From Phoronis australis (Eukaryota; Phoronida; Phoronidae), in NCBI GenBank assembly GCA_002633005.1, contig NMRA01000472.1, forward strand, positions 32,716-96,715: a DNA stretch of 64,000 nucleotides, given 5' to 3'. Below are positions 1 to 12,090 of the stretch, piece after piece. The notes below the pieces were generated by a model. It saw only the letters and a list, made by a program, of their open reading frames with translations. It searched no databases and was not told where the DNA came from. The stretch's first letter is position 1; every line of letters begins with the position of its first letter. The position numbers and the translations under genes are program-made.

Positions 1-375
1 TTCAACAAACCATGAAGAATTGTTCTTTCTCCCAATACCATTCACGGTGTCCTGTTACGGCGACTTCGTAAGAAATTCGCAGTCAAAGAACAAAAATGTT
101 CACAAAAAGCCCCCACACACGTCCTCCCTGGGCCCGTCGAGGTCAAGGACGGTACGGAAATTGCCGCTTTGTCGCGTAAAGTCACGATGTCGCTACTTCC
201 GTAACTCACCGGCAATTTCCGTACCGTCCTTGACCGCGACGGGCCCAGGGAGGACGTGTGTGGGGGCTTTTTGTGAACATTTTTGTTCTTTGACTGCGAA
301 TTTCTTACGAAGTCGCCGTAACAGGACACCGTGAATGGTATTGGGAGAAAGAACAATTCTTCATGGTTTGTTGAA
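1..375. repeat. Near-perfect palindrome (foldback element), probably cut by the window edge
   Basis: Bases 1-165 are the reverse complement of 210-375, with one mismatch noticed (GTCGAGG against GTCGCGG near the inner end). The unpaired centre is about 44 bases. Both strands show a roughly 100-codon open frame sharing the same first half, simply because the arms are identical; these are not genes. The arms reach base 1, so the element may begin outside the window and no target-site duplication can be judged. The structure fits a foldback MITE with very long terminal inverted repeats. Near-identity of the arms suggests recent origin or arm-to-arm conversion. Confidence 0.9.
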
Positions 376-570
376 ACCCTGTTTTGTGTAAATTTATTGA
401 GTTTTATGTTTGCTATGGACGGCTAAAATGAAGCACCCGTGGAATTTCTAGTCGGGAGTGTCATACCTTGTAGTATTATATGTAGTGTATTGGGGACGAT
501 CAGAAGCTGAGGACGCCTGTGATATCGACCCGTTCTAAATGCCTTAACACCCTTCAAGAGTCTATTAAAT

Positions 571-949
571 GCAAGCCGTTACGTGCTTGCAGCTCACTGT
601 AATATATTATTACAAGACATTATACAACGTAACACACTTCAACGCGTCCTACATGCGTGTTACAGTGCGCTCCAGGATCAAGTCGATGTTTACTCTTGTT
701 GCCAAGATTTTCGCTTATATTCAGCTTCGAGACTAGCGGCAATCTGTATTTCGCACCGACTTTACAAAATGGCAGCCTCAGATGAAAGTACCGCTATCCC
801 AGAACTCTTAAGTCTCGCGACTTCACACTTGTTCTCGTTGCTCAAAGAAAAGGCCGTCTCATTATGGTCTTGTTGAAGAGTGTTACAGACAGTGTGTAAC
901 GTATTGTAGTAATATATTACATTGACTTACAATCCTGTAACGGCTTGCT
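571..949. repeat. Imperfect inverted repeat, MITE-like
   Basis: The left arm (571-660, starting GCAAGCCGTTACGTGCTTGC) pairs with the reverse complement of 880-949 (AAGCCGTTAC, then a TAATATATTA core in both arms). A 97-codon + strand open frame inside has no recognisable domain and I do not call it. The boundaries are approximate. Confidence 0.55.
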
Positions 950-3681
950 TTTAATATACTCTTGAATGGAGTTACGGCGTTTGGCCGGAAGGAGTGATAG
1001 AACATATATTTAAAAACACACACTACGGGCAATTCTGTGAAAAGCATAAGCACAGTATTTCTCTACCATGCACGTCACAGCTATCAAAGGTGGCAACCCT
1101 CCAGGACTGAGATGTCGAGACTTAACTTTTGGCCACGTGATGTGACCAACATAAATTGCAAGTAACAATAATAAGTCTTACTTCTACCGTGTCCAGGCAC
1201 TGATTTATAACAGAACATACCAAAGATAACATTTTGATACGCAAAAGTCATACAGAATAATTGTGTTCCACGAGGTTTCTGTGTTAACTCCATGCCATTG
1301 AGGGGGCACATAACAATTCTCACTGAGTTTTGCCCAGCACAACACACGACCTTACCTTTTCTTCACTCTGGTGAAAACCGTATGCATGAAAACAAAGAGT
1401 CATTTCACATCCTACATGTGGTCACAGAAACTTTATTCTGTCTTGTATTGTTAGCCCTTTCACTCCTACTGAAAAGCAAGACTATTTAGAAAAAAGGGAC
1501 AGAAAGCCCCAAAATGGCACACTTTTTACCCCAAAACCACCATTTCTCTACCCATGCGTGACACAAGCCGACAGTAGATTCTGAAAGCAAATTTCCCTCA
1601 GATTCCAAACGTGTGGTCCAAAAGTACTGTCAACCAATCATATTTTGCAATTCTGGCTTATTTCAGGGCTACATGAAATGCCAATTTTTCAGCCGCTACA
1701 CAAATACAACAGGGGGCCACCATGGTGAAGAAGAGTGCATCTTACAGCCAAGCAAATTGTATTTTCTCTTTACCATCATGATCACAAATGCAAACAAGCC
1801 AGATTCACTGAGCCTACATAGAACGCCTACCATAAAACTGTCGCCAAGCGTGGCGTACACTTAGAATTTACTTTTTTGCTCTGCAAATTGGCAGCGGCTG
1901 CAGCCTAACTGTTCAGTGTCATATGAACACGTAATTACGGACACATGACTTGTATAAGTTCCACAAGCATCTATTCGAATGTCGACATACCGGGCCTTTA
2001 CTCAGCGAATACTCGAGTCCGCCATTTGAATCCACACAGGACGGAAACTGAGCTAAGCGGGACACTAAGTCATTTTATACATTTAATTCACTTTGTCAAA
2101 GTGACATTATAGGCTAGAAATATCTTTTTTGAGAAAAGCCTCAATGCTGAAACGAACCGGCTTTGCGTCGCCGCTAACCGCACTGCGAGTTGAGCCATAT
2201 CCCACACATTATATTTGACACAGCCTTTTAAGCGTATTTACCTATTTAATTCCTCGCCTTTAATTTCAGTGAATGTCTGGCAGACAACGGCAAGAATAAA
2301 CGATTTGTAATAAAATAACGAAAACAAAAGAGTCTTTATTGCTTTATAGCTAGGTTCAAAGCTAGTAACTTCAAAAAGTCTTTCCCGTTCAACAACAACC
2401 CCAAAGTTGCTATTTTTTAGCCTGAAGAAACGATAGTGTCCTTATAAAATGTTACAATTGAATAACGCGTTAGAAGACGGAATTGGAAATACAAAATAAA
2501 TTCTTTTTCACCACAGGAAATAGAGTAACTTATGCAATTACACAAATCCACAACATTGCGTCAGCATGTTGAAATGTTGTTTTTATATGTTTGTTTACTT
2601 ATTACTGTTTTTCATTTGACTTGTTACATTTAGGGTTTTTCGTTTGTAACTGGACTTCACTTATTCGAGTGACATAATAAAATTCGGGTTTGCTGCTGCT
2701 TTATTTTCCATTTCTGTCAAATTGGCTTGATCAAATAGGCACAAAGGATTTTTTCACAGGTGTTTTATTACTTCCATCCAGCTCTTGTTCTTTAACACCA
2801 TTGTATAAATATTTTGTTAAAAACTTTATTCATACTCCAGGCATTCAGTTGTGCATACTTAAATTACCTATTCTAAAGCTGGTTTGCCGAATAAACACTG
2901 TTTGATAAAAGTGGGCCTATTACTGTTACTGTCGGTTCGTTGAGCGCCAAGTGGGTTCACTGACTGTGTTATCCATTAAGAAGAAGCTAATGAAGACGCA
3001 GTTTACTGGTGTTGAATAGGTAAATGAGTGGAGGATTATTTTCTACCTTTTAAGTGGCTTACACACAAAAGGACGGTGTTCCGGCTAGTCGAGCGATTGC
3101 AGCTACCGCGTCAATTATGTTATTGTTAAAATTATTCCTTTACAGCAAATGTGGTAGAGATGAAGCTTCTTTGACAACTCTGAAAAAATGCTGCCAGGAC
3201 CATGCCCACAGTTTCCATTGCATACGACAGTGACACATATAGTTATGCTTCTCTGACTTTCACTGTATGATATTGGACAATAACCTTCCTTCTTACGTGT
3301 TTATGCATGATCTGAAAAAACACCTCTCCCCTTGCAAGCGTTTTTCCCGAGTTCAAGAAAATTTTAACCACCTCAGTGTTGCAAAGTCGTATAGTCACTG
3401 CTTGGGCTTTTTGGACGTTCCTGCTACAGTTTACACATACGTGTATATTTTCTACATCAGCACACGTTAGTACTAAAACTAATTTGTTATAGGCTATAAG
3501 GTCCGATATCATGTGTTCTCAAACCATGCGTGAGTTTACGTGACTTCTGTTTACGACCTCGGACGTGTGGGGAGGTGTTGAATTGACAATTAGCATGCTG
3601 TCTGTTATCTGAGTATTCGCACTTTGAACTATATTGCCATTATTGCTGCGCTTCGACTGGACGTTAAAATACTCTGACGAG
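950..3681. other. Intergenic, no gene recognised
   Basis: The open frames here are short, with no domain I recognise and no convincing chain of splice sites. The stretch is AT-rich with no tandem array. It would include the globin promoter and 5' UTR, but I see no clear TATA or initiator element to place them. Confidence 0.5.
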
Positions 3682-6600
3682 ATGGGTCTCTCAAAAGCTC
3701 AAGTTGGAATCATACAGAGTAACTGGGCAGTGATAATGGAAGATTTGCTAGAAAATGGTCGCGTCATGTTTGCCAAGTGAGTTTTCCTAAATGTGAAGTG
3801 TGCTGTAAATTCTTTCATTTGGCAAGCTTCACTTTTTGAATAAAAATGTCTTTTTTACGTTCAAGTCAGCAGATACGAATCGTGATCTACTAAAATGTTC
3901 TCAGTTCCAATGATTTTAGCACACACACTTTGCAAATAGCAGGATTGCTTCTTAATTAAATGTTAGAACGTGTAATCAACGTCTTCATGTAAGCAGTTAT
4001 AATTAGGTTCGTCATACCGCGCATCAATACAACGAGGGAAAGATGACATTGTGTGTACATGTAAGCTACGGTTCCGTTGACAGAGCTTTTGAAGATAGCA
4101 GCACACATGCACTTTGGAAAGGCGCCCCGGCGGATGGCCCTGTAATAGAAAGTCACATCAAAAACGTAAGGGGACAATTCTTTGTAACATGCGTTCTTTC
4201 AATGTCCGCTTCTCTCAGTGCTGTAGCTTTGTCTTCGTAGCTAAATGAAAAAATACAACTCAACTCTTTTCAATTGTGGAGCATACTTGTCCTGACAAAG
4301 CGAAGATTCGTCACTATTTTCGTTTTTGAAAGGAAACCAATTTGGTTAGGAAAAAAGATATTTAGCATTTCATTCTTCAGCTGTCGAAGATATTCTTAAA
4401 AGAAAGCACGAACTGGTTACAAAACTACAAAATTGATGGTCACGTGTTGTAGCATGGGTAGTACATATTTTAAGAGCTTTGGTTAAAAAGTGAATGCTCC
4501 TTCTTGTGTGAAAATTACATGCAATCTATCACATAACGCACACAACGAAAATAAATGGCGACAGATCTGTTGTCAAGCAAGGCGAATTCTAGGCATTCTT
4601 GTACGAATCGTTCTTTTCAGATTTTCATCCGATTAACTGAAGTCATTGACAAGCTGGGTGACGACAAGTCTTCCGTTGCCCTGCTGCGGCAGACTGGCAT
4701 TACGCACAAAGGTTATGGCATCAACGTGGATACACACGTCCGCGTAAGGATCTGGAATTTAAACTGCAACGATTTCTTTGTTATTTTAATCAACTTCCAA
4801 AATTGCTACTGCACTGTACAAGTCGCAGAGCAAAACTGTACTGAACGTAATAAGACACTTCTTGAGAATGTGCTTAGTCATTAGCGAGCATACAGTTGAT
4901 GGAGGTTTTCATCTACGGCACTCAGCCGTTTTTTAAATGCATTATGGGACGACTGTGAGCTCGTAAACATCTGGTAACATCACATGGGCCACGTTCCATA
5001 AACGCAAGAATTTGTGATTAAAACTTCGATTATAATAAGAAATCCTGCAATTTATTTTTTCTTTCATGTCTGAATAATACGGTAGCCCAAAGTTAACATT
5101 GAAGAAATAAAATTACAAAAAAATCGCTTTTCCCCGCCGAGAAAACTTTTCTCCGCGAAGAAAACCTTTCTGCCGCGGTGACAACTTTTTTCTCCGTGGA
5201 AATAAGGTGTTTTTTTACTGAGACAATCGTCTGCTCGCGTTCCTCAACTCTCCGTCTCTGTCGGTCGTAGTTTAAAATCAGTTTTTGCGGTACATTCCTT
5301 ATCTCAAGTTCTGCAAATCAGCGCAATTTCCACCGTTATTTCCCAATACTGTGATCAACACGAGGAAATGTTTCTACCATTTACAGTCCAGAAGCTAACA
5401 CAGGAAAATAGACCAAGAAAACTAAGAAATTCATCGAAGCTAAAACGGCGCACTGCTGCCCAACTGTTCACGGAATCTTTCAAATTTTAGATTTCCAGAT
5501 GGATTGCTTCTAAGTTTCCGACAAACTTTTGATGTTATTGAATGGTTTAGTGGTTTACGTTGTATATTTCACAAACTGAAAGTTCTTAATATATATGGGA
5601 TAAATAGGTTAATCCCACATACATAAGAATACTACTGCGATACCCTATCTCGACTTCATCTGGGAACGTCCCAACTCAACCTTCGATCTTGTTGGGACAT
5701 TCCCAGATGAAATGAATTCTCGATAGGATATGGTAGTAGTATTCCTGTACATGTAGGCTAACCTATATGTAGATGGCGCTAAACAACACCACAAGCCAAT
5801 CACGGATTAAGAAACATTTCTGGTACCCACGGTACAGTGGATACCTATGTAAGAAACCGCTTGCTAGACTAATGGTTTTGCCCCAGTTAATAAAACTGCA
5901 GAGCTTATATCTGATCGTCGACAAAACGAACACCATACAAATCTTAATGTTTAAATTCATTCGAACGAATTTTATAACACGTTGAAGCATCGTCATTTAC
6001 AAGTAAGTTTGCACGAAACTGGTTTGCTTTCATGAATTTGATAGTAACTGGAATGTAAAGAGTGTGTATAAAATGGAATTGAAAACTGAGCTTCACGCTA
6101 ATACAATAGCCGATACGCAAATCCGACAATTTGAAATCCGCGCCCTCTGGTGCCACGTTGCATCTTGAGAAAGCTCTGAGTAACCACTTTAAATTGTCCC
6201 CGAAAATACGGAAAATATTTTAAAAGGTTTTAGTAGCACAGGGCGGAACCAAGATTTTGAATTGGGGGCAGGACAGAGTATTATCCAGCATTTTGCCCGT
6301 CAGGCATTAGCTTCCCCGAACTGCCAAATGAAATCTGGAGGATTTTAGGGGGGGCCATGGTTCCATTGGCCCCCCTAAGTCCGCCACTACAGCGTATCTA
6401 CAGAATTTTATATGAAAGTACAAAATAGGGTGAAAAGGGGTCGAGAAACTGTACACAAATATTTGTCTTGCAATAAGTTCAACCTTGACGCCCTTCGTGC
6501 TTGCATTTACGCAGCCCTACAACGGTGCACGCTTCAAACAGCTTGTTTATGACAGCCCCTGTCACATCTACTTCTGTCAATATTTCTTCGTTCATCTTTG

Positions 6601-7328
6601 CTAATAGGCCTAACGAGTTCTCGCAGACTCGTGTCGGACACTTGCCTTACGTTCAATAAGGAAAGCTCTTCGAAGCGCTTCGCGAGATTTTGATATTTAA
6701 CGACAAGCTAGCGGAAAGCGCTTTCCTTTTTGGCGAGCGTTTCTCAAGGTGCATAGCTAACAAAACAAAGATGGAAAACAGATCGTTCAATAGCGACGTC
6801 TGACAGTTCGAAGCGCTCGTGGAAATCGCTTCAAAACGCTTCCCTTATTGAACACAAGGCAGGTTACTCGGGTCAACCCCAGTGCTCGACGCTTCAACTA
6901 CCTCCTGACATGCGCACTGCGTTTCTGCCTGTGGGCTATGTAGTAAGGGGAGGGGGGGGGGGGCATGCCCATGTCGTTTTGTTAGTCGTGTCCACATGGG
7001 GGTGGGGGAGGGGACTACCGATTTTCAGGTGACAACTAAATATTTTTGGAACTCTTAATGATCAGACGTGTTTTGTTGCTATGAAACTGATTCTCAAACG
7101 TTCAAAGGCACACGACCATGTTTTACTATAAGTTTATGGAGATTGCAGTTTTCGAGATAAGCTGGACATTGTCGTTTTGATATATCTAATTTACGATTTC
7201 AGGTGATTGGAGAGGCAATAATTCACATGCTTGAGAAAAGACTTGGAAGCGATTTTGATGCCGACGCTCACGCCGCATGGGAGGCTGTATGGGACTTCAT
7301 TGTAAGAGTCATGTTCAAGGAAATCTAG
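3682..7328 (+). CDS. Neuroglobin-like globin, four exons, 141 aa
   Basis: Coding exons are 3682-3776, 4084-4165, 4621-4743 and 7203-7328. All introns are GT-AG and the phases close exactly (2, 0, 0), giving 426 nt with the stop. Landmarks are Trp15 (A12, in IIQSNWAV), MFAKAF in helix B, distal His56 (E7, in IESHIKN), proximal His88 (F8, in GITHKGYGI) and a C-terminal VIGEAIIHMLEKRLG helix that resembles the neuroglobin G helix. The introns fall at B12.2, E11.0 and G7.0; the E11.0 intron is the known hallmark of neuroglobin genes. Expected role is reversible haem-ligand binding in the cytosol; the ligand and tissue are unknown. Odd points: the residue aligning with the near-invariant CD1 Phe is Trp43, and the CD-D segment is about 9 residues shorter than in vertebrate neuroglobin, so its two disulphide cysteines are absent. 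Intron 3 (2.46 kb) carries two MITE-like insertions. The family call is secure; orthology to neuroglobin rather than another old globin lineage is inferred. Confidence 0.9.
5611..5762. repeat. Palindromic MITE copy in globin intron 3
   Basis: The left side (AAGAATACTACTGCGATACC, then CATCTGGGAACGTCCCAAC) pairs with the right side (GTTGGGACATTCCCAGATG, then GATATGGTAGTAGTATTCC). The same element recurs at 23812-24070, where one end has grown into a tandem array. Confidence 0.75.
6238..6396. repeat. CAGTGGCGG-type MITE copy (globin intron 3)
   Basis: This is a short G/C-run-rich element. It begins near CACAGGGCGGAACC, has an inner GGGGGCAGGACAGAG and ends CCCCCTAAGTCCGCCACTAC. Relatives sit at 34501-34657 (reverse) and 41784-41917. 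The CAGTGGCGG terminus is common in non-autonomous hAT elements, but I could not confirm an 8-bp target duplication here. Confidence 0.6.
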
Positions 7329-7690
7329 TTGCTCTCTTTGTTTCCAAGTTTTTCAAGTGTCTTTTTCAATACAACCTTCAATGTAACAGTGAATAATTAT
7401 GTTGTTTTAAAAGAACATGGGTGAAGTTTTGTGCCGTATATTTTGTCTGGTGCAGATTTTAAATCACGTATTTGTCAACAAATGTCGTATTGTCATTTCC
7501 CTGCTCGAGGCATAATATGATCGGTCGTGGCGATCTCGGCAACTCGTACTTACGTGTCCCTCAAGCAATAATGAACTGACAGTTCCTTCAAAGCTCAGAT
7601 AGTAGTAATAGTAGTAGAACTCTAGTATGACGAAGGTGCAATTTTAGACCATAATAATATATAAGTGGTCAAGATCAAAAGTTGTGACAT
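7329..7690. other. Downstream flank of the globin gene
   Basis: This holds the 3' UTR and flank of the globin. No unambiguous AATAAA was found close to the stop, and no other gene is visible. Confidence 0.4.
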
Positions 7691-7692
7691 TG

Positions 7693-7735
7693 CAGTGGCG
7701 GATCTAGGATATCGCAAGGGGGGCCCAACATTTTG
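7693..7735. repeat. Terminal piece of a CAGTGGCGG element
   Basis: CAGTGGCGGATCTAGG followed by a G-run and CCCAACATTTTG resembles the left end of the MITE copies at 34501 and 41784. No clear right end was found, so it looks like a fragment. Confidence 0.45.
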
Positions 7736-7943
7736 TCCGGCTGTAAGCATTTGCGCAAACCACGATTGTAGATGCGCATAGCACTGAATGGGGGGTGGTC
7801 GAGAGGGGGGCTCCCCACCAGCCCAGGAAAATTTTCTGTCTTTTCCTCTAAAAATCAAGCATTTTCCTTGATTCCTGAAGTATTATCCAAGAAAAAAGGC
7901 AAAAAACCGGAGAATGTGTCAAACAGGAAAAAATGCAATTATC

Positions 7944-8013
7944 AGAGACTTGACCTCACGACCTAGCGGATAGAGCGCGCGTGCTTTACCACTACACCAC
8001 CACGACTTCGCTA
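7944..8013 (-). repeat. tRNA-derived SINE head
   Basis: On the - strand, TGGTGTAGTGGTAAAGCAC fits a pol III A box with its D-loop context. About 35 bases on, GAGGTCAAGTCTC stands where a B box should be but has lost the GTTCGAATCC consensus. No cloverleaf can be closed, so this is a decayed SINE head rather than a tRNA gene. Confidence 0.5.
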
Positions 8014-8442
8014 CTAAATTCATGATAAGAGACCTTGTTGTTTATGGTCCACAGCGTTTGCGCGCGAAACCTATTTCTTTTTGTAATGCTTATTACACTT
8101 TTATATTTTGTGCAATCGGTTCTTAACAATTTTTTTTGTGTCTAAAAGTCTTCAAATGCCCAAAAAACCATATCCGTTTTTCGTGTTGGCAATAATGACG
8201 GGATTGCTTTGGAAATCGTCTTAAGTTAAGGTTTGAGAAAGAGAGAATTATGAGTTTCTGAGTGATTCACTCGGGCTTCTATTAAAATTCACATCTTACC
8301 AGCAGCTTCTGTTTTTTCATCGTCACTCAGGTTCCATTTTCTTTATAAAATGAAGTAAATTTTCTTCATTGCACAGTGGAGCAGACGACGGAAACGGAGT
8401 CGTAGTGCGCAGCGCCACTGCCGGTCGCCTGGGATATCGCGG

Positions 8443-8610
8443 GAGAACCTATACTTAGCCATTGTTCCGTTTGAATACGCCGTGTTCCGAATTTAACACT
8501 TGAAATTGGATCTGAGCCCCCCCCCAAACACTAAAACTGCACACATTTAAATCTTTTCTTTTTTCCTCCGTATAATTTTAATTACCGGTGTTAATTAATA
8601 AACTCAACAT
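8443..8610. repeat. First copy of a direct duplication next to a single N
   Basis: Bases 8443-8610 (TATACTTAGCCATTGTTCCG to TAATAAACTCAACAT) recur at about 8890-9066 with roughly 10% divergence. The first copy stops exactly at the lone N at 8611. That pattern fits two overlapping contigs joined without merging, although two independent copies of a dispersed repeat cannot be excluded. Confidence 0.6.
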
Positions 8611-8639
8611 NAAAGTAAGTTTTAAGCAACTAGTCTAGC

Positions 8640-8820
8640 TTACTACATATCTTATCATGCTAAGTTTACACCGTGAAATTATCGTCTACTAAAGTAAGTA
8701 ACCACTAGTTACTGAGTATAATGCCCAAGTCAATGATGACACGTTACCTGCATTCAAACTGGAGATCGCTTATTTACGAGCGAGAGAAAATGACAGATAA
8801 ATTTTACTAAATTGGAGATG
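8640..8820. repeat. Dispersed repeat, inverted relative at 21410-21640
   Basis: The shared stretch includes CGTCTACTAAAGTAAGTAACC, then ACTGAGTATAATGC and GCATTCAAACTGGAGAT on the + strand here. The reverse complement, with substitutions, is found at 21410-21640. No coding potential was seen. Confidence 0.6.
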
Positions 8821-8889
8821 TTGTTTTCATTGAAATTTTGCGTCTTATTTTTCATAGCGTATAAATGTAGGTACAATGCCGTTTGTGAT

Positions 8890-9066
8890 TATACATCGCG
8901 AGAGAGCCTATACTTAGCCATAGTTCCGTTACGATTGCGCCGTGTTCCGAATTTGACTCTTGAATTGGATCTGAGCCCCCCCTCCCAACACTAAAACTGC
9001 ACACATTTAAAACTTGTTTCACCCATACAATTTTAATTAACGGGGTTAATTAATAAACTCAACATT
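8890..9066. repeat. Second copy of the 8443-8610 duplication
   Basis: It matches the first copy from TATACTTAGCCATAGTTCCG to TTAATAAACTCAACATT, then continues into sequence not present at the first copy. Confidence 0.6.
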
Positions 9067-9555
9067 TCCCCGCGCTCTTGCTGTTTTACATTTTTGCGGC
9101 AGCCAAGGGGGGGGGGGGTCTGTAGCTTTCACTCGTGTCTTGCATTTGGGGGAACGCAACCCAAGTCAACCCGTCGGAACATTTTGATTAGTTCTCGACT
9201 GCGACCTCTTGCTCACAAACCAATCAGACGCCATTTTACCCGTCCGAGATTCATAAGGCTGGTGAGAGAATCAAATGCAGCCAATACGTACCCTCTGGAC
9301 CCCCTTAATCCGACCATTGGGGAATACATTCATTGACTACTCAAAATATGCCTATGCAATGTAATTTACCGACAAATTTGAAATGACTTTAAAAATCATT
9401 TGTTTCTCGTTATTTCCAAAAACGTCTTCAGTGTCAACACTAGATATGTGAAGATACCGTCCATAACCACGTGACATGTTGCAGTGTACTCCTTGTGCAT
9501 GTGTGTTGAGGGTTGATGACTCCTGTCTCCTCAGTGAAGGGAGGTCCAGTGTGCG

Positions 9556-11265
9556 TTAGCCTTAGTGCAAAGCTGTATACTAAATATACAGCTTTGCACC
9601 GATGTGGGTAAAAAACTGGCCAAATAAAATCTAATGTCGTTAAAAGTTACACTCGTCCTTGAGTAAAATATATTATTTACGGGTGTTAGGAAAATTGGCG
9701 TTCTAACGTTATTCTTCTGCTAAAGCGATCTTATGCGTCGGCTTTCGGCGTCATAAAATATTGTGTCACGTATTAGTCAGTTTCTTTTTTCGTTGATTCA
9801 TAAATCAACTGCTCTTCATCCACCAGGTTGCGAACATGTCATAACAAATTATCGCAACTGGTTTCATTTCGTTAAAAGTTTTCAGTATTTTAATTTCGGA
9901 ACAAACTTTTCTGCTGCGAAGCTGGAACCATTTTCCGAGAGATGTCGCAAGAGATTTCGAAAATGGCGCGTGCGCGTGTTACGAGGCTATTGTTTTCAAA
10001 ACGACGACATACTTATTTGTTGGAAAAGGCTGATAATTATGCAAGAGCATGACATCTGTTAGATTGTTTTTCATTTAAACGGCTGCAACGGGCAAGGTGA
10101 GTGTCGATTGACTCCCGAATTTTGCATGCACCCCCGCTGGTCGTCAGCTCTACGTGTTGATATAGACGAGGTGACGAGCAGAAGTACCCGAGCGGCATGA
10201 AATTTCGAGGTGTGTTGGAGCTTAACACATACAGCTTTATTATTCATATAGTTAGCTGTATGAAGACTATCGTCAAAATACAGCTAGGTACCACTGTGTG
10301 TTTATCCTCCATATATCCGGCCCGAAATTGCACACAGCCAAGGTAGTTCTGCTCGTCAACTCGCCGTGAAACCTTTATCAACATGTAGAGCTAAAGACCG
10401 GACGGGGTGCATGCAAAATCCGGGAATCAAACGACAATCACCTTGCCCGTTACAGCTGTTTAAGTGGAAAACAATCTAATAAAGGTCATTTTCTTGCGTA
10501 ATCCTCCGCCTTTTCTAACAAAGATAGGTTATGTCGTCGCATTGAAAACAGTACGCTCATGATACGCGCACGCGCTATTTCTTAAATTTTGCGACATCTT
10601 TCGGGAGATAATGATAGCTTGGCAGCAACAAAATTTCTTCTGAAAATCGTTTTTTCGGTATCAAAATTCTAAAAACTTATAATGATTTGAAACCAGTTCC
10701 GATAATTTGCTGTGACGTGTACGCAACCTCGCGAAAGAACAACAGTTGTTTGAAAAAGAAACTGGGACCTGTTCCAAGAAACTGACTTAAGTTCATTTTT
10801 GACTTAGGTTTAAGATTTGTTATAAAAATCCAAACTTTGAAACTTCCACATTCTGTTAGTTAGTGAAATTTAAGACAAAACTTACATCACACAGTTAATC
10901 CAAACTTAAGATCTCTTTCTTGAATTGGTTTTGAGACAAATTTAACTTTTATCTTAAAATTTACTAAAATTTAGGATTTGTCTTAGCTAAGCCAGTTTTG
11001 TTGGAACAGGCCCCTGGTCAATAAATGACGCAATATTTCATGGCTATGAAAGCCGTCGCTAAAGATCGCTCCACAACTTTAGCAGCAGAATAACGATAGA
11101 ACGCCATTTTTCCAACACCGTTAAACAATTTACTTTACTAAAGGAAGAATGTAGTTTTTAATAACACTAATTTTGTGTCAGATTTTATCTTACCACTTTT
11201 TTACCCACATCCGCGCAAAGTTGTATATTTAGTATATAGCTTTGTACGAAGGCTAGCTGGCTAAG
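9556..11265. repeat. Large foldback (long inverted-repeat) element, about 1.7 kb
   Basis: The left arm (9556-10230) pairs with the reverse complement of 10270-11265. The outer ends read TGCAAAGCTGTATACTAAAT and, at the other end, a mirrored TATTTAGTATATAGCTTTGTA; both adjoin the TACCCACATC / GATGTGGGTA pair. Inner pairs include the CAACGGGCAAGGTGA block near 10085 and its mirror near 10445. Arms differ by substitutions and by a 245-base insertion in the right arm (10767-11013). The 99-codon open frame in the left arm has no recognised domain. Confidence 0.8.
10767..11013. mobile_element. Small inverted-repeat element nested in the foldback
   Basis: This block is present in the right arm only. 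It starts GGGACCTGTTCCAAGAAACT and ends TTTTGTTGGAACAGGCCCCT, so its termini (CCTGTTCCAA / TTGGAACAGG) are inverted. The inside is AT-rich with mirrored TTAAGTTCA and CTTAGGTTTAAG type words. Its absence from the left arm gives the empty site and shows it inserted after the foldback formed. Confidence 0.7.
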
Positions 11266-12090
11266 TGTGCGTAAGTCCAATTTCACCCGGTGGCTTTATA
11301 CAAGTTTGGTACAATTAAACTAAAAACAGATTTGTAATTACATAATGCACGGGAACAATTTAAAATTCAAATTTCACCGGGGCAAAGCCGCTACGAATAT
11401 CGGTTAGTAATATTGGCAAGAGCGTAAATTATATGGGGTGGGGGGGGGGCTGTGATGTAAGGAAGACAGAAAAAGTTTGGGGCAGATGAGACTTCAAAAT
11501 TTGAGAGTTCTCAAAAATGTGGCTTCATGTGAACTCTTCATCCGTTAGCTTAGTTTTAAATGACAGCAAAAATTAGTTTGGGGCGACCTCGATTAATCTC
11601 GTCATAGAGATACGCGTACATATATTAAGTCATTTATGTCGTTTTTTAACGTATTCAGTAAATTGGATTAACCAACGTCCAAATGAAATGATGTCAAATA
11701 TTGGTATCGTGAATTTTCACTTTTATCTAAGCATCGAATTACCTGCTGATTCGTCTTAAAACAGTGGACTGTAATCTTTTCGAAGGTGTTTACTCTGAAC
11801 TGTATTTTGCTCTCGACTTTAAAAAAAAAACGTTTAGGTCAATCCGCACTCGCATAAATCAAGTTAGCGGGTGGTGAATCGTTCCAATGAAGTTATCAAT
11901 GAACTCCACTTGTTCCACGGTTTTGTCATCTGCAGTTAAGAGCACCAGCTCGCGGTCTTAAAACAACACAAGAAGGGGTACCGTCACAAGACATGAACCA
12001 CTGACAATAATTGTTTTCAAAGATGGTGCTTATGGGTTTGAGAGTAGAAAAGTGAATTTTTGGGATTAGACTATTATCGGTTACAAGGCT
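11266..12090. other. Intergenic, no gene recognised
   Basis: AT-rich sequence with a short G-run near 11440 and an A-run at 11821. No domain, RNA gene or clear repeat was seen. Confidence 0.45.

Noticed and set aside
20-356. Two roughly 104-codon open frames on opposite strands with the same first half
   Set aside because: They come from the palindrome; the identity is forced by the inverted arms.
583-876. 97-codon + frame
   Set aside because: It overlaps a MITE-like inverted repeat and has no domain.
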